From Cerrena zonata (lineage: Eukaryota; Basidiomycota; Agaricomycetes; Polyporales; Cerrenaceae), in the NCBI GenBank assembly GCA_038087015.1, contig JASBNA010000010.1:1054001-1118000 (forward strand): DNA of 64,000 nucleotides, read 5' to 3'. Made by a program: the position numbers and the translations under genes. This document shows, piece after piece, positions 1-10,539 of this stretch; positions within the stretch are counted from its first letter, which is position 1, and each line of letters starts with the position of its first letter. The notes beneath the pieces were generated by a model. That model saw nothing but the letters and a program-made list of their open reading frames with translations. It ran no database searches and was not told the origin of the DNA.

Positions 1-522
1 ACACAGGCTTGGCCAACTCGTTCTATAACGGCCCCGATGTATAATATATGTGGGATCAGTTTGTGAACCAAAAAGGAGGATTTCCAGCAATGTCGGATGT
101 TGTATAAACAAGCCGGGAGTCGCTCTAACTAACCACGTTAACCCATCTCGGTTGCTGGACGCTGAACATTCTGACGTCGTTGACAGATAGACGCTTTGAT
201 CCTCTTCCATTAGGACTCGGAGGTAAAATACGTATTCATCGGTGCTTGGAGATAGTTAACAAACGATCAGGGGTACATTTACGTATGTTGCACGTTTCAT
301 ACTTGTCCGGAAAGAGGAGAACGGGAACAGTCACGGATATTGATCATTCTCGAAGACTGCTAGACACTGGCGTAATTCTGGCGGGGTGCAAACTATAGTC
401 TATAGAGAATCGTAAGATTAAATACAGACAGACAACACAGAAGCTGTTTACCCCACCACTCACTAGTCTACCCCGCTTAGAATTACAAGTCGCCACTCAG
501 CCGGCCAGAAAGTGTCCGATAA
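1..522. other. Intergenic, no gene seen
   Basis: Only short open frames without ATG starts or splice support are present. It lies beyond the 3' end of the minus-strand membrane protein gene that follows. Confidence 0.5.
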
Positions 523-2822
523 CTAAGGACTTTCACGCAACGCAGGTTCCCTCCTTCCCAAACTTTCCACGGGTGAAGCAGGCGTGCTAGCTGCAGAGCT
601 GGCGGTATTCACACTAATAACAGTATAGTACGATGCCCTGCTTCTGCACCTTGTCTGTCCGTTCATAGCGGATGGTGTACCTGTCATGTAGGATCGGTAC
701 ATTTCTCCGGATTCGTCCCTTCCGCTATTAGAGGGACCTTCAATCGGGGTTAGAGCGATACTCGCCGTAAGACTGTTACTCCGGCTCGGTGGGTTGCTGT
801 CACTGGTCATCGACAGCGTGTTCGATCGTGTTGGGGGACGTGAAAGCGTATGCACTGAGCGGTCGCCTAATGTGCTAGAAAGTGTGGGGCTCCGTAATTC
901 TCGTGAGCCTAATGACTCGATGGTAGGCATTCGATGGATGATATGACCCAAGTATGGGAAGTAATCTCGATCCTCTAATGCCGGTGGTCGAGGAGTTGTA
1001 GGTGGGGACGGCGTACGGAAACGCATGTCATCATTATCGTCGCTTTCTAGATCCATGGCTGCCTGTGTTTGGCGGGTGACTTGGTTAACGAGGTGGCGGA
1101 ATTGGTGTGCGAAAGCGGTTAGATCTTCATCTGGAGGATATCTAGCTGGATCGAATGAATGGTGTTGGTGTAGGGGGAAATCGATGTTCGATGGGGAGGC
1201 AGCCGGGACAGCAGAATAGGCAGCCTGGGCAGGCCTAGCGGGCGAAAGTGTATTGTCGAAGGAGTCGGGAGATTGCCTTCCAGCCTCATCTGCAAACCGA
1301 AGAGTGGTCGTGTGGTTTTCCCTCGCAAGTCGGGGTGAGAGTGGTGGTGGCGAGAACGGTGGCGAACTATGAGAAGATGACACTAGGCGATCATCTGTGT
1401 GCGAGTCTGAGGATCGAGAGCGTGTAGGTTGAATTCGCGAACGTGATCGGCGTAAGGTATGCTCGTCCGCGCTCGAAGGTCCAGCGCTCTCGTTGGAAGC
1501 GCACTCGCCAAATTCCGTGGTTTGTGAAGGACGGCGGCCACCTTGTACTGATACGGGGATGTTATTCGTGGAAGACATGAGCCCAAAGCTCCGCGACGAC
1601 GTGGCGGTTGTGTTGGCAGAATTCTCGATTAAAGATTGACGCAGTACATAATGATGTCTCCTTTGGAACGGCTTGCGTGTTCTGGAATACTTGTAACTGA
1701 GAATGAAGTAAGCCGCCTGATAGAGTTAAGACGAGATGTGTTAGAGCGAAGTTAAAGACTAATACGTGTAAGAATTAAACTTACAGCCACCACAGCGGAT
1801 AAGAATAACCTAGCCACGGCACCCAAGAGCCAGAAACCCCAAGGCGTCACTTTGGTAGGGTCGCAGGGTAAACTCCGTCCGGACCACAGTGCGTCAATAT
1901 CCCATGAACATCGGCCGCTGACTCTATCAGTCTGGTCGGGAGAAGAAGATTTCCAAAGAACGACAAAAATAAGGTTTACAATAGCAGGTCCGAGAAGGAG
2001 AAAGGAAGTAGAGCATCCAAGTAAGGACTGGAACATATTGTACAGATTGTCATAGTTCAAAAGATTAGCGTGTTTCCATCCCAAACAGGCAACAAAAGCA
2101 GAAAGCAAAAACGATATCAAAACAAGTAAAGTGCAAAGAGCGGAAACGCTGCCCAAAACCAAGACGATAATATGTCGGTCGTGTGAGGTGAAACGCGTGA
2201 ATGCGATAAAATAGCGAACTGTGCTGTACACAGACCAAGCACCTAGAATTCCAATTGCGATATCAAGCAATGATACATCATTCAAACAAAACAACACAAT
2301 CATCAAAAAGGAAAGAACCGGTCAGCCATGATGGACAGTCAAACAATCAAGACAGAAGACTTGCTCACCAATCAGTACTAGAACACTTCTTCTTGCCCAT
2401 CGGAGCCGCCGTAGACGTTTCCTAAGAGCGAGCTCCCATTGCCTTCTACGTTCCCTCGCTGAGATTGGCGATGGACCCACAGATTCCAAACTAGGAAAGG
2501 AAGTAAATCCAGGGGATAATCCCTCCGCATGGTGAGATTGCGATCCAGAATTTCTCGCCACCAATCTTTCGTGTCCACCAGAGGACTCGGAATAGGCACC
2601 ATGGAAAACAGATTCAGAGGGGTGCGAGTTATCGGAAAGAACAAGGGATTGTGAAGAGAGGTGCCGATCGTGTGGATGATGTTGGTAGTAGTGACTGTTC
2701 GTAGTCCGACTACTAGTTGAAGCCCTGCCAAGGTGCGTCGAGGGGGAATGTTGGTCTAATGAAGTAGGTGTAGGCTGCGGATCGTTAGCGAATAGAGCGT
2801 TATGCAAGTAAAGAGCGGCCAT
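523..2822 (-). CDS. Four-TM membrane protein with Ser-rich tails, unknown function
   Basis: Three exons on the minus strand: 2822-2369, 2242-1785 and 1716-523. Lengths 454, 458 and 1,194 keep phase and give 701 residues. Introns begin GTGAGC and GTAAGT and end CTAG and TCAG. The N-terminal 130 residues are Ser/His-rich, followed by a very basic stretch (LRKRLRRLRWARR) just before the first hydrophobic segment. Four membrane spans lie roughly at residues 145-310, with a loop containing Cys residues and a final span ending VAAAYFIL. The last 390 residues are Ser/Thr/Pro-rich and probably cytosolic. I do not recognise a named domain. The layout, with a compact membrane core between long disordered tails, is common among uncharacterised Agaricomycete proteins. 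The structure is seen directly; function is not inferable. The start is the first ATG of the open exon, with no competing upstream ATG in frame. Confidence 0.75.
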
Positions 2823-3834
2823 GAATCATTCCACGAAGCGACTAGCGAAACCAGGTCCAGAACAGTAAACAGTAAAGGCGAAGGGCAGAAAGATGAGTCC
2901 GTTCCCCAGCCTCCCACTCCCTTAAGTCCCTCGGAAGCAGCGGATAAAGGGAAGGAAAGGTTGTCGTGGTACAGGACGAAAGGACGAACGAAGTCAGGTC
3001 TGTGCAACCACCACGAGGGGTCGCAAGACAGGCAGCCTAATGCCTTTGACCGCTTTTACGACACCTCTCTCACTGAGCTAACCTATAACCTCACTGATGA
3101 TCTAGCCACTCTCGCGTCGAGCCGGACCGTTTCCATCACTTCAAATACAGTAAATCCAAACCGGTGCAGGTGGCGTTTCGTGGGGATCATAGAGGGCTTA
3201 TTATCCTTATCGAGGAATTTCAGACCCTTTAAGGGGAAGTTTGAAATTGGTAAGATGAATTAAGCTCTGAGGATTCGCAGGAGAGCAAATGGGTACGGTG
3301 TGTACGGAGTTGTTATGGAGAGATGGAAGTAGTGCGGCGGCGGAGAGCAACGTCAAACTCGTAAAGAGAAACATACCGAAATAAGGAGGTGTGGCTGGGT
3401 TGCGATGGAGTGGATCCTCGCTGAGTTTCAAGATGTCTTGGTAGTCCTATATTAGCAAGACGGGAGGGCGGATAGTGCACTGGACTGAGACAACTCTGTG
3501 GCGATATATGAAATACGAAAAATGAATCCGGTGACAAACGTACCGAACTTTAAATAAATCAAATTAATGATTTTCTTCACCTTTTCAAGAAAACCACAAC
3601 GTTGACCTCTCGATGTTTTCTGACGGATGACAGGAGATGGTACGGGTCCAGAACTGACTCATAAGAAATACATCGGACACAGCAACAACAACGAGCACAT
3701 GCAATGATGTATGAAGAAGCAGAAGAAGTAGCTACTGCGGTCAACAAATTACGACAAGTAAAACGACGGATCACGAATCACGATCGAGGAAAACACAGCC
3801 CACGCATTTTTGTCCATACATGGCATACTTATAA
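2823..3834. other. Intergenic, about 1 kb without a recognisable gene
   Basis: Open frames on both strands are short, overlapping and without convincing splice context. It lies between two minus-strand genes, so it should hold the promoter of the first and the terminator of the second. Confidence 0.45.
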
Positions 3835-6800
3835 TTATGCAAGAGCTTCCCAAAGTCCGAGTCCGGCAAACATCGTACCCAAGCCAACGAGGAAAGCGAT
3901 ATACGCGGTTGTGTGTACCCCTAGTCTCGGCAAGACGAGTGGGGAATACATGACCATCAAAAAAGGTATTCAGAAGCACTATTGACGGGAAGGTGGCGAA
4001 AAACGGTTTGTTTGACGACAATGGTGGGTTAGATAGAGCGGATGAGGTGAGGGAAATAGATGAGCGAAGATAGGATCCAGAGAGGATAAGTGTGATCCCA
4101 ACCGTAAGGAGGATCGAGTCGATGCGCTGTAGGCATAATACAAATACAGGGATTTTCTGATCGGGGATTTCAAACAATTCAAACTGTTGTCTAGCATACG
4201 AACAGAAAAATGGAGGACTTACGATAATAGGTAACCCATAGATTTCTTCCAATTCTTCTCTCTCTTTGATATTGAGCAACTGCTCGAGATCAGACTCCAC
4301 CTCCATCTCCAGCGCTTCTGCCTCACTCGCCGCACTTGTCACAGACAACTTCGAATTCGAACCACTGCTCCCCACTCTCGATAACAACGGCTGTTCCTCG
4401 GGGTTCCTCGACGAGTCCATTCTCGTCGGACTCATAGGAAGCACTTCCGCAGAAGTCGAGCCCTCTCCAAATCCCCCATCTTCCAAAGCGACAAACTTGT
4501 CTTCGGACACCATCACGTTTTTGTAAAGCCCGATTTGTGCGTAGTCTTGAGCAATCCCTACGATAGTCTCGATGAGTGCCCAGCCAAGAGCTACCCACCA
4601 CACTCTCCTGAATGCAAGGTCCCGCCAGGTAGGCAAAGGATAGTCCATTTCATGCCTCACGTGCAGAATGGGCAAAGCCGCTGTCCGAAGAACATTGTAA
4701 ACAAACGCGTAAGAGAGGTTGAACAAGATCGTTCGTATCCATGACGACCACGACGAGGTATGATACAGAAGTGCAGAGAACGCCGTGTATATGGGAAGCC
4801 GAATGAGATGTACCAGCGACCAGAGAGAAGCTGAAACGAGGAGCTCGGGGAGGGGGAATGGGAAGTATTGAACGTGTGGATGTGGGGCTGAGGTGGTGCG
4901 TTGGGGCCATACGAGGATGGGAAGCAGAGCGAGGAGGACGAACAGAAGGAGACAGCCTAGGGGGACAAAGGTGTAGAGGAAGACCTTTGTTCGGTAGGAT
5001 CCTGGATAAATGGCAGGTTAGTATTTCGAAAACTCTGTTCGGAGAGAAAGAGACGATGTATCGAAATTTGAAGTTTGAATGCCGAGAATCAAATCAACGG
5101 TGCAGATGACGAGGCTCGTGCCAATGCTAAAGCTCCACAGTGTGTCCAACCGAAACGGACATATAAGCTGAAGATCCACGTCTTCGCTGTAGCGAATTTC
5201 ATTCGCAATAAATCACAAGTCTCCATTTCATTAAGCCGATAACACCACCCGACGTTTTCGTCGGCCTGAATATCCAATTCAGTCTTCCGTCCAAGGCCAC
5301 TACAAGCGAAACCCATCGCAATTAACGACCCAAGTAGGTTCATGTCACCATCAGCTTGAAATACAAGCTACAGCTCCACTTCACTACAACAAACCTCGCC
5401 ATAGGGAGCCTGAACACGAGACTTGCTGACAACACGATCCGAACATGTCGCTCGGTGTCAACTTCCGTTAAAGCGGCGGACTTGCTGGGCTCATGTAAAA
5501 TGGTCACGCCACGAAATCACTGACTTCTGCCCCCTACCGAAGAGGAGACACTGGCCTCACGGGATGCAGAAATGCCCTGCCTCCGTACCAGACAGGGCTT
5601 TCTCTTGGTGGTAGTCCCAAATACCATACCCAGCGTACTCCATCAGAACCCGCTTTTCATCAATTGTGTTAGTACTTAGGCATGTATCTCTTCCCATACG
5701 AAGGTGTGTCCTCATATGTTCCCGTGTGGGGACCATAGGAAGAACGTAAAAGAAGAGTGCGGCTTTACGAGACGTTGGAAACGATGGTAACAAGAAGTAG
5801 GGTGAGTAATTCATGTACTCGGGATGGTACGATGGTGAAGTGGCCATGAATGATACTGTATGAAGTCGGTATATTCTTCGGTATGAATGAATACCGATAA
5901 GGAGGAGCGGGACGAGATAGGTGGCGGGTTGGTAGGGGATACGAGATCTCTGATACTCCACCACTCGGAGCATCTGAGCTTGAGCTTGAGCTTGAGAAGT
6001 TCAAGCATACAAGCTCAGGGTACCTAGGTCCGACGGCAAACTCGGTGACAATCTACTGGGTCTGACATCGAGGTTGACGTCAATAGTCCAACGGCGATCA
6101 GAGTATAACCACAAAGATGAGCAACCAGGGACAATTATACGCCGACTTGATGTCTATTCTGCGTGCCTATGTCTGGCTGCTCGGGTAGAGCATCCATGCA
6201 CCTGGATGAATGACTTCACATGCCGTACTGTTGGTATTCAATAGGTCCAACGACGGGGATAGGTACCCCACGCTATCTGAGTTCAACGTCCCCATAATCT
6301 TGGAGAAAGAGAATCAAAGTCAAAACAGAAACCAGGATCACTGGTTCACGATGAGAGCATAACGACGTGCCATGACGTATGTCAGACGAGGAAGGGCAGC
6401 TCGGGTGAGGGGATGCCCGTACTCGTCGTAATAGCGGTATTTGACAATTATTACCGTCAACCGTTATGCCCTCTGCGTCAGATGGCGACATTAACGAGGG
6501 CTCAGGACGCGAGATACGTTTATGCTTCCGAGACCGCACTCGACAAATACAGGGCGAGCAGCCCGAATGAGGCAGAGTTATGTATCGCGTCGTCCAAGTG
6601 GTGTTTCGTGCTGAGCAGTACCCGGCGATTGCGAGTGTTAATCGCTGGAGAGGAGGCTTGGGATGGATGCTTTCCTGTTCTGCTTCAATAAGGATGCCGA
6701 ATGCGACCAATGGCGCATACAGTCCACATTGCTCGCGTTATGCAAGGCACCCTCACAACCCCAGAAATAGGAATAAACGGGAACCGAGAACGAAAGCCTG

Positions 6801-7263
6801 CAAACAGAAAACCGAAACCAAAAATCAACTGTCGAAACAACTCACCTCGATAATACCCTTCCCGCTCCAACTCCCACTCGACCTCCTCCTCTCTTTCCCT
6901 CTCCCTCTCCTCATCACCATTATCCCCGTCCTCGTTCCCATCAACTTCACCTCCAGGCACGAGAACCTCCTCGGGCACCCTGCCCAACGAACTACTGCTT
7001 CTCCTAAATCGTTGTCGACTCGGAACGGGGGTAGGTTCGATGGTTACCGCGCCATACGAGGTTTGAGCTTGTTGAACATAGGCATGCGGGGAGACGGAAG
7101 AAGCAGATGTGGATGTAGAAGAGATGGGAGGGATGGATGTATCTAGTAACGGTCGGCTTTGATTCGGAGCTGTGGGAAGGTCTGATTTTGAGTCGAGTTG
7201 GGGAAGCTTTTTACGGGCCCATGGGAGGGATGAGATGACTGCGGCGGCCACTGCTCTGGACAT
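3835..7263 (-). CDS. Multi-pass membrane protein, long first intron, frameshift near C-terminus
   Basis: Exon 1 (7263-6846) begins MSRAVAAAV and ends in an acidic and Arg-rich stretch, ...GYYR. Exon 2 (5001-4223) continues GSYRTKVFLYTF with several membrane spans, a conserved-looking HPMDYPLPTW-type segment (HEMDYPLPTW), and a Ser/acidic loop. Exon 3 starts at 4156. The exon 1 and exon 2 phases fit exactly across the long intron (418 + 779 nt = 399 codons). In exon 3 the hydrophobic reading runs to SIVLLNTF. One base in a run of six T (3959-3964, minus strand) then shifts the frame. In the other frame it continues with another convincing membrane span and ends GLWEALA-stop at 3835. A five-T run would join them. 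The shift may be a real mutation or a sequence error. Function unknown; I know of similar uncharacterised basidiomycete proteins but no named domain. Confidence 0.65.
5002..6845 (-). other. 1,844-bp first intron of the membrane protein gene
   Basis: The donor GTGAGTTG follows codon ...YYR-G, and the acceptor is preceded by a perfect TACTAAC branch-point motif and ...TTATCCAG. Neighbouring introns are about 50-70 bp, so this one is some 30 times larger. It contains only short open frames and no terminal repeat I could find. An inserted element or an unrecognised nested transcript is possible. Confidence 0.6.
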
Positions 7264-8328
7264 GGTAAGTTTTGCGTTATTGAGATAGACCACTGGATGG
7301 TACTCGATCCTGATATGGTTCTCGAGCCTCGTAGAGAGTTGGAGAATGCACTCCCTTTGGTCGTCAAGTGAAGTCAATGTACGGATCGTCAATTAGCTCC
7401 GGGACCAATACTTGGTATTGGTAGTCGAGAAACCCAAAAAACAGACAGACTCAGAGAGCGGAAAGAAAAGAAAACCAAGAGAGGAATCCGAAGAAAAAGG
7501 CAAGACTATCTCAATCTCAGGCACATGGAGGGGTTCAGGAGAGCGTTCATCGTCGTGATTATGGTGTATGGTATACGCGAAGAACAAGTTGATATAATGA
7601 TCAGCGTCAATGATTTCGAAGGGTCGAGACCGCCACAGGGGGCTTTGCGGTGGCAATTGTGGATTTTGTTATGACAAAAAATTACTAGGAGGTGAAGTAA
7701 TAGTCAGACCACAAGACGATCGTCCCGTCCGCTAGTAGGATATGTATCGACAGGAATATGAGAACATGATTGAGTAAGAATTATTGGAGCACCCGGTGAT
7801 ACCCAAAGCTTCCCGATGTGTCATAATTCAATGTATCTTTCAACTTCGGCAGCGAGAATTGTTCGCACTGAGGTACCAAACCCGACGCGTTAACAATAGA
7901 AGTTCAATATGAGATATCAAAATGTACTGCAATTTCGAGCCCTGTATGTGAAGGACCTATCTTAGGAGCAATGTTTTCAAGGCACAACAGGCTAGTGGTG
8001 CGGAACGAAGAACGATTGTTATTGTGGACATACGATACAGTACACAAACTATAACACTGATATGACAGAGAAAGCGAGAGAAAAAATCCTGAAGAGAAAA
8101 AAAAACGCGTCAGCAAAAGTAACACGAAAGTTGACGATAGAAGGTATCAGTTCTCGATGCATTTCAACAAGCATCCCAACCCAATCTCTACTTTTGTACA
8201 CGAGAGACTTTGGTATAGGCCGGGATGCATTCGTGTCCGCCCATCGAATGAAATATCATCCGCAGACACAGAAGAAGATGGAACGTAACTCACCATGTAC
8301 ATACCACCGTCCAAAGTTACAAGCAAAT
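7264..8328. other. Intergenic, about 1 kb, nothing recognisable
   Basis: A minus-strand open frame at 7656-7393 lacks an ATG and shows no family resemblance. The rest holds only short frames. It should contain the promoter of the membrane protein and the 3' end of the short gene to its right. Confidence 0.4.
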
Positions 8329-8796
8329 TTAAGACCAGGAGAGAAGGATCTATAAGGGAAGAGGATTAGCAAGAGAGCGTTGCAAAAAAATTGGAGACGA
8401 GAGGAAGGTCAGCCAAGGCTGAAACTTAATGGTAAAGGTTGTCTACACGGAAATTCGGTAGTTGGACATGGTAGTGTTTTATCATCATCCGAAAAGCAAC
8501 AAAAACGCGTACTTACCATATCATCTACCCTATGCGCATGGCGAGAAAATAATCGAACATTGGGAACATCGTAGTCGGTGAAAAAGAAAGCAAAAGTTGC
8601 AGCTTCCTTATAGAGAATAAGTTCAAACTCCGCGGGATCTCCCGAAAGCAGAGTCTGGCTGTCTTTGAATGTTCTCGCAAGTTCGCGTATACCCTCGCTG
8701 CGTCCCTAAGTCTGTCTTTTTTCTATGTTGTAGAATTAATATGTAGCTTGCTAATACATGAACCTTTTCATCCTTTCCATTCAAAACCCCGCTCAT
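8329..8796 (-). CDS. Small conserved-looking hypothetical protein, about 80 aa
   Basis: Three exons are proposed: 8796-8764, 8705-8517 and 8349-8329, 81 codons including the stop. The central exon has no internal Met but reads like real protein, with FELILYKEAATFAFFF, then TDYDVPNVRLFSRHAHR, ending before a clean GTAAGT donor. Exon 1 would be MSGVLNGKDEK, spliced with a weak GTTCAT donor to a TTAG acceptor. The last exon adds six residues and a stop, but its intron (167 bp) is long for this region, so the C-terminus is uncertain. Another frame in the last exon also looks coding and is followed by a GTGAGT. No family recognised. It is divergent to FES1 with 180 bp between the start codons. Confidence 0.42.
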
Positions 8797-8976
8797 CCGC
8801 CTGCCTTTCAGCTCTCCTCCAGCCCGTCACTTAAAGCTTTGAAATTTCAAGCTTGAATCTCACCTAACACTCTACTCGATCCTCGCAAGCTCTGAGCATT
8901 TACGCCCCAAACTAACTCTAAAAAGCACACTCTCCCCTTATTCTGACCCAAACCCGAACCCCTTACACCGATCAAC
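8797..8976. promoter_or_regulatory. Bidirectional promoter between the short gene and FES1
   Basis: There are 180 bp between two divergent start codons, so both promoters and 5' leaders must overlap here. No TATA box stands out. Confidence 0.4.
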
Positions 8977-10348
8977 ATGCAATCTCTCTTACGCTGGAGT
9001 ATCGAAAACTCAACACCAAATGATGCTGGGACACCTCCAGCCCCACGCTCGGACTTAGATCCAGCCATTATTGACCAGATTTTAGGTAGACCCGATGCCG
9101 AGTTGATGAAAGAGAACCTCCAGGTTGCGCTTGATGAGGAGCGCGAGCTGGACGATCGAGTGCAAGCGTTGGATAATTTCGAAATGGTACGTAGTTGTAT
9201 ATATGGAAGGGGGAGGGAAGGTGCTGATTTACTCTGGCGTTGCATTATAGCTTGTTGAAAATATCGATAACGCAAACGGTTCGTACCCACTCTAGAGGAT
9301 GGGACGCATATAATTGACTTTTCATTTTTGCAGATCTTGAGAAACTAAAGCTCTGGGAACTTCTACACGGACTCTTGACCTCCGAAACCTCAGAAGATGA
9401 CATAAAGAGACTAGTACTCTGGATCGTCGGCACAGCCGTGCAGAACAACCCATCTGCTCAGACATCCGTACGTCCCTCCGGCCCTTCTCCCCTTCTCCCT
9501 TTCTCACATTGCTCTGAACCCAACTCTAGTATCTCTCTTTCAATCCCCTCCCTTCCCTCCTCTCCTTCCTCTCCCCCACACCTTCCCATCCATCCCCAGC
9601 GAAAACCCGTTCAAGAGCAGTCTACGCCCTCTCCGGCCTCCTCAAACACAACAGCGCCGCCGTTGACCAACTCACCTCTGCAAACGGATGGGAAATCCTC
9701 AAAGCTGCTCTAGGAGACTCGGATATCGGTGTGAGGAGGAAGGTGGCGTTCTTGGTAGGGACTTTGTTGTTGCCTTCGAGTGCCGAGGAGGAGCAACAAC
9801 AACAAGCTCAGTCTTCTACATCGTCTGTTGGGACACTTTCTACTTCTACTGCACTTGCCACTGCCACTGCATCCACTGCGACGAGCCTACACACACCCAA
9901 CTCCTCCAACGCACCCATACATCCAAACTCACACGCATCAATGCTCACTTCTCCTTCCTTCTTCAGCACGTCCGCACAAACACGCCAAGCACTCGAAGAG
10001 CATGGGATATTGGAGACGTTGGTTGAGGGATTGGTTAACCCCGTTCCGTTTGGTGAAGATGGCGAGGATGGAGAGGGAGGGGATGAGGAGTTTGAGGGCA
10101 AGTGTGTTGCGTGAGTTTTTCTGTTGTGTATTTTTGTCTTGGAGGGGGCTGATTGGGTTTGGGGCGACAGCATCTTGAACACGTACCTTGTTTCACTCAA
10201 AGGCCAACTACCACCTTCGCAGAAAGAGAAATTAGCGACGTTCGTCAAGGGACAATTGGAGAAAGTCGGCGTAGATGGGTTGGTCGACAGGTGGAGTTTG
10301 GGGACGGAGGACATTGAGGGTTTGAAGAGTGCGCTCGGGTTGATTTGA
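8977..10348 (+). CDS. FES1: Hsp70 nucleotide exchange fact​or FES1 (HspBP1-type)
   Basis: Five exons (8977-9186, 9251-9278, 9334-9467, 9530-10110, 10171-10348) sum to 377 codons, 376 residues, with all phases closing. The N-terminus MQSLLRWSIENS, the PAIIDQILGRPDAELMK segment and the armadillo-like repeats are characteristic of FES1: ELLHGLL, the ...SRAVYALSGLLKHN helix pair, and ...GWEILKAALGDSDIGVRRKVAFLV. The family binds the Hsp70 ATPase domain in the cytosol and promotes ADP release. Most FES1 proteins are shorter. The extra length here is a Gln/Ser/Thr/Ala-rich insertion around residues 215-270, between two helical repeats, plus an acidic stretch (EDGEDGEGGDEEFEG) before the last intron. 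Exon 2 is only 28 nt. Confidence 0.92.
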
Positions 10349-10539
10349 TTGGAGAAATAAACGAGAAGTTGCAACGCTGTATTACTCTGTAGACGTATAC
10401 TAAAAAGCGAAGATCAAACTAATGTTTCCGATGAATGAATTTGTATTACAGCTCTTTCTTTAAACATTACAGACACCATGGATCCAAAGTACAATTCCGT
10501 TTTCGACACCTAAACAAAAACCAAAAATCGAGAAAGAAC

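Noticed and set aside
180..398. 72-codon plus-strand frame near the left edge
   Set aside because: Begins with TTG, no motif, no splice context.
5040..5220. Hydrophobic reading (TLWSFSIGTSLVICTVDLILG) that looked like an exon of the membrane protein
   Set aside because: No donor restores phase to the next exon, whereas exon 1 at 6846-7263 joins exon 2 exactly; taken as chance within the long intron.
5557..6008. Overlapping minus-strand frames with Ser repeats and hydrophobic stretches
   Set aside because: They overlap in three frames, arise partly from a GAGCTT repeat near 5,980, and have no splice links.
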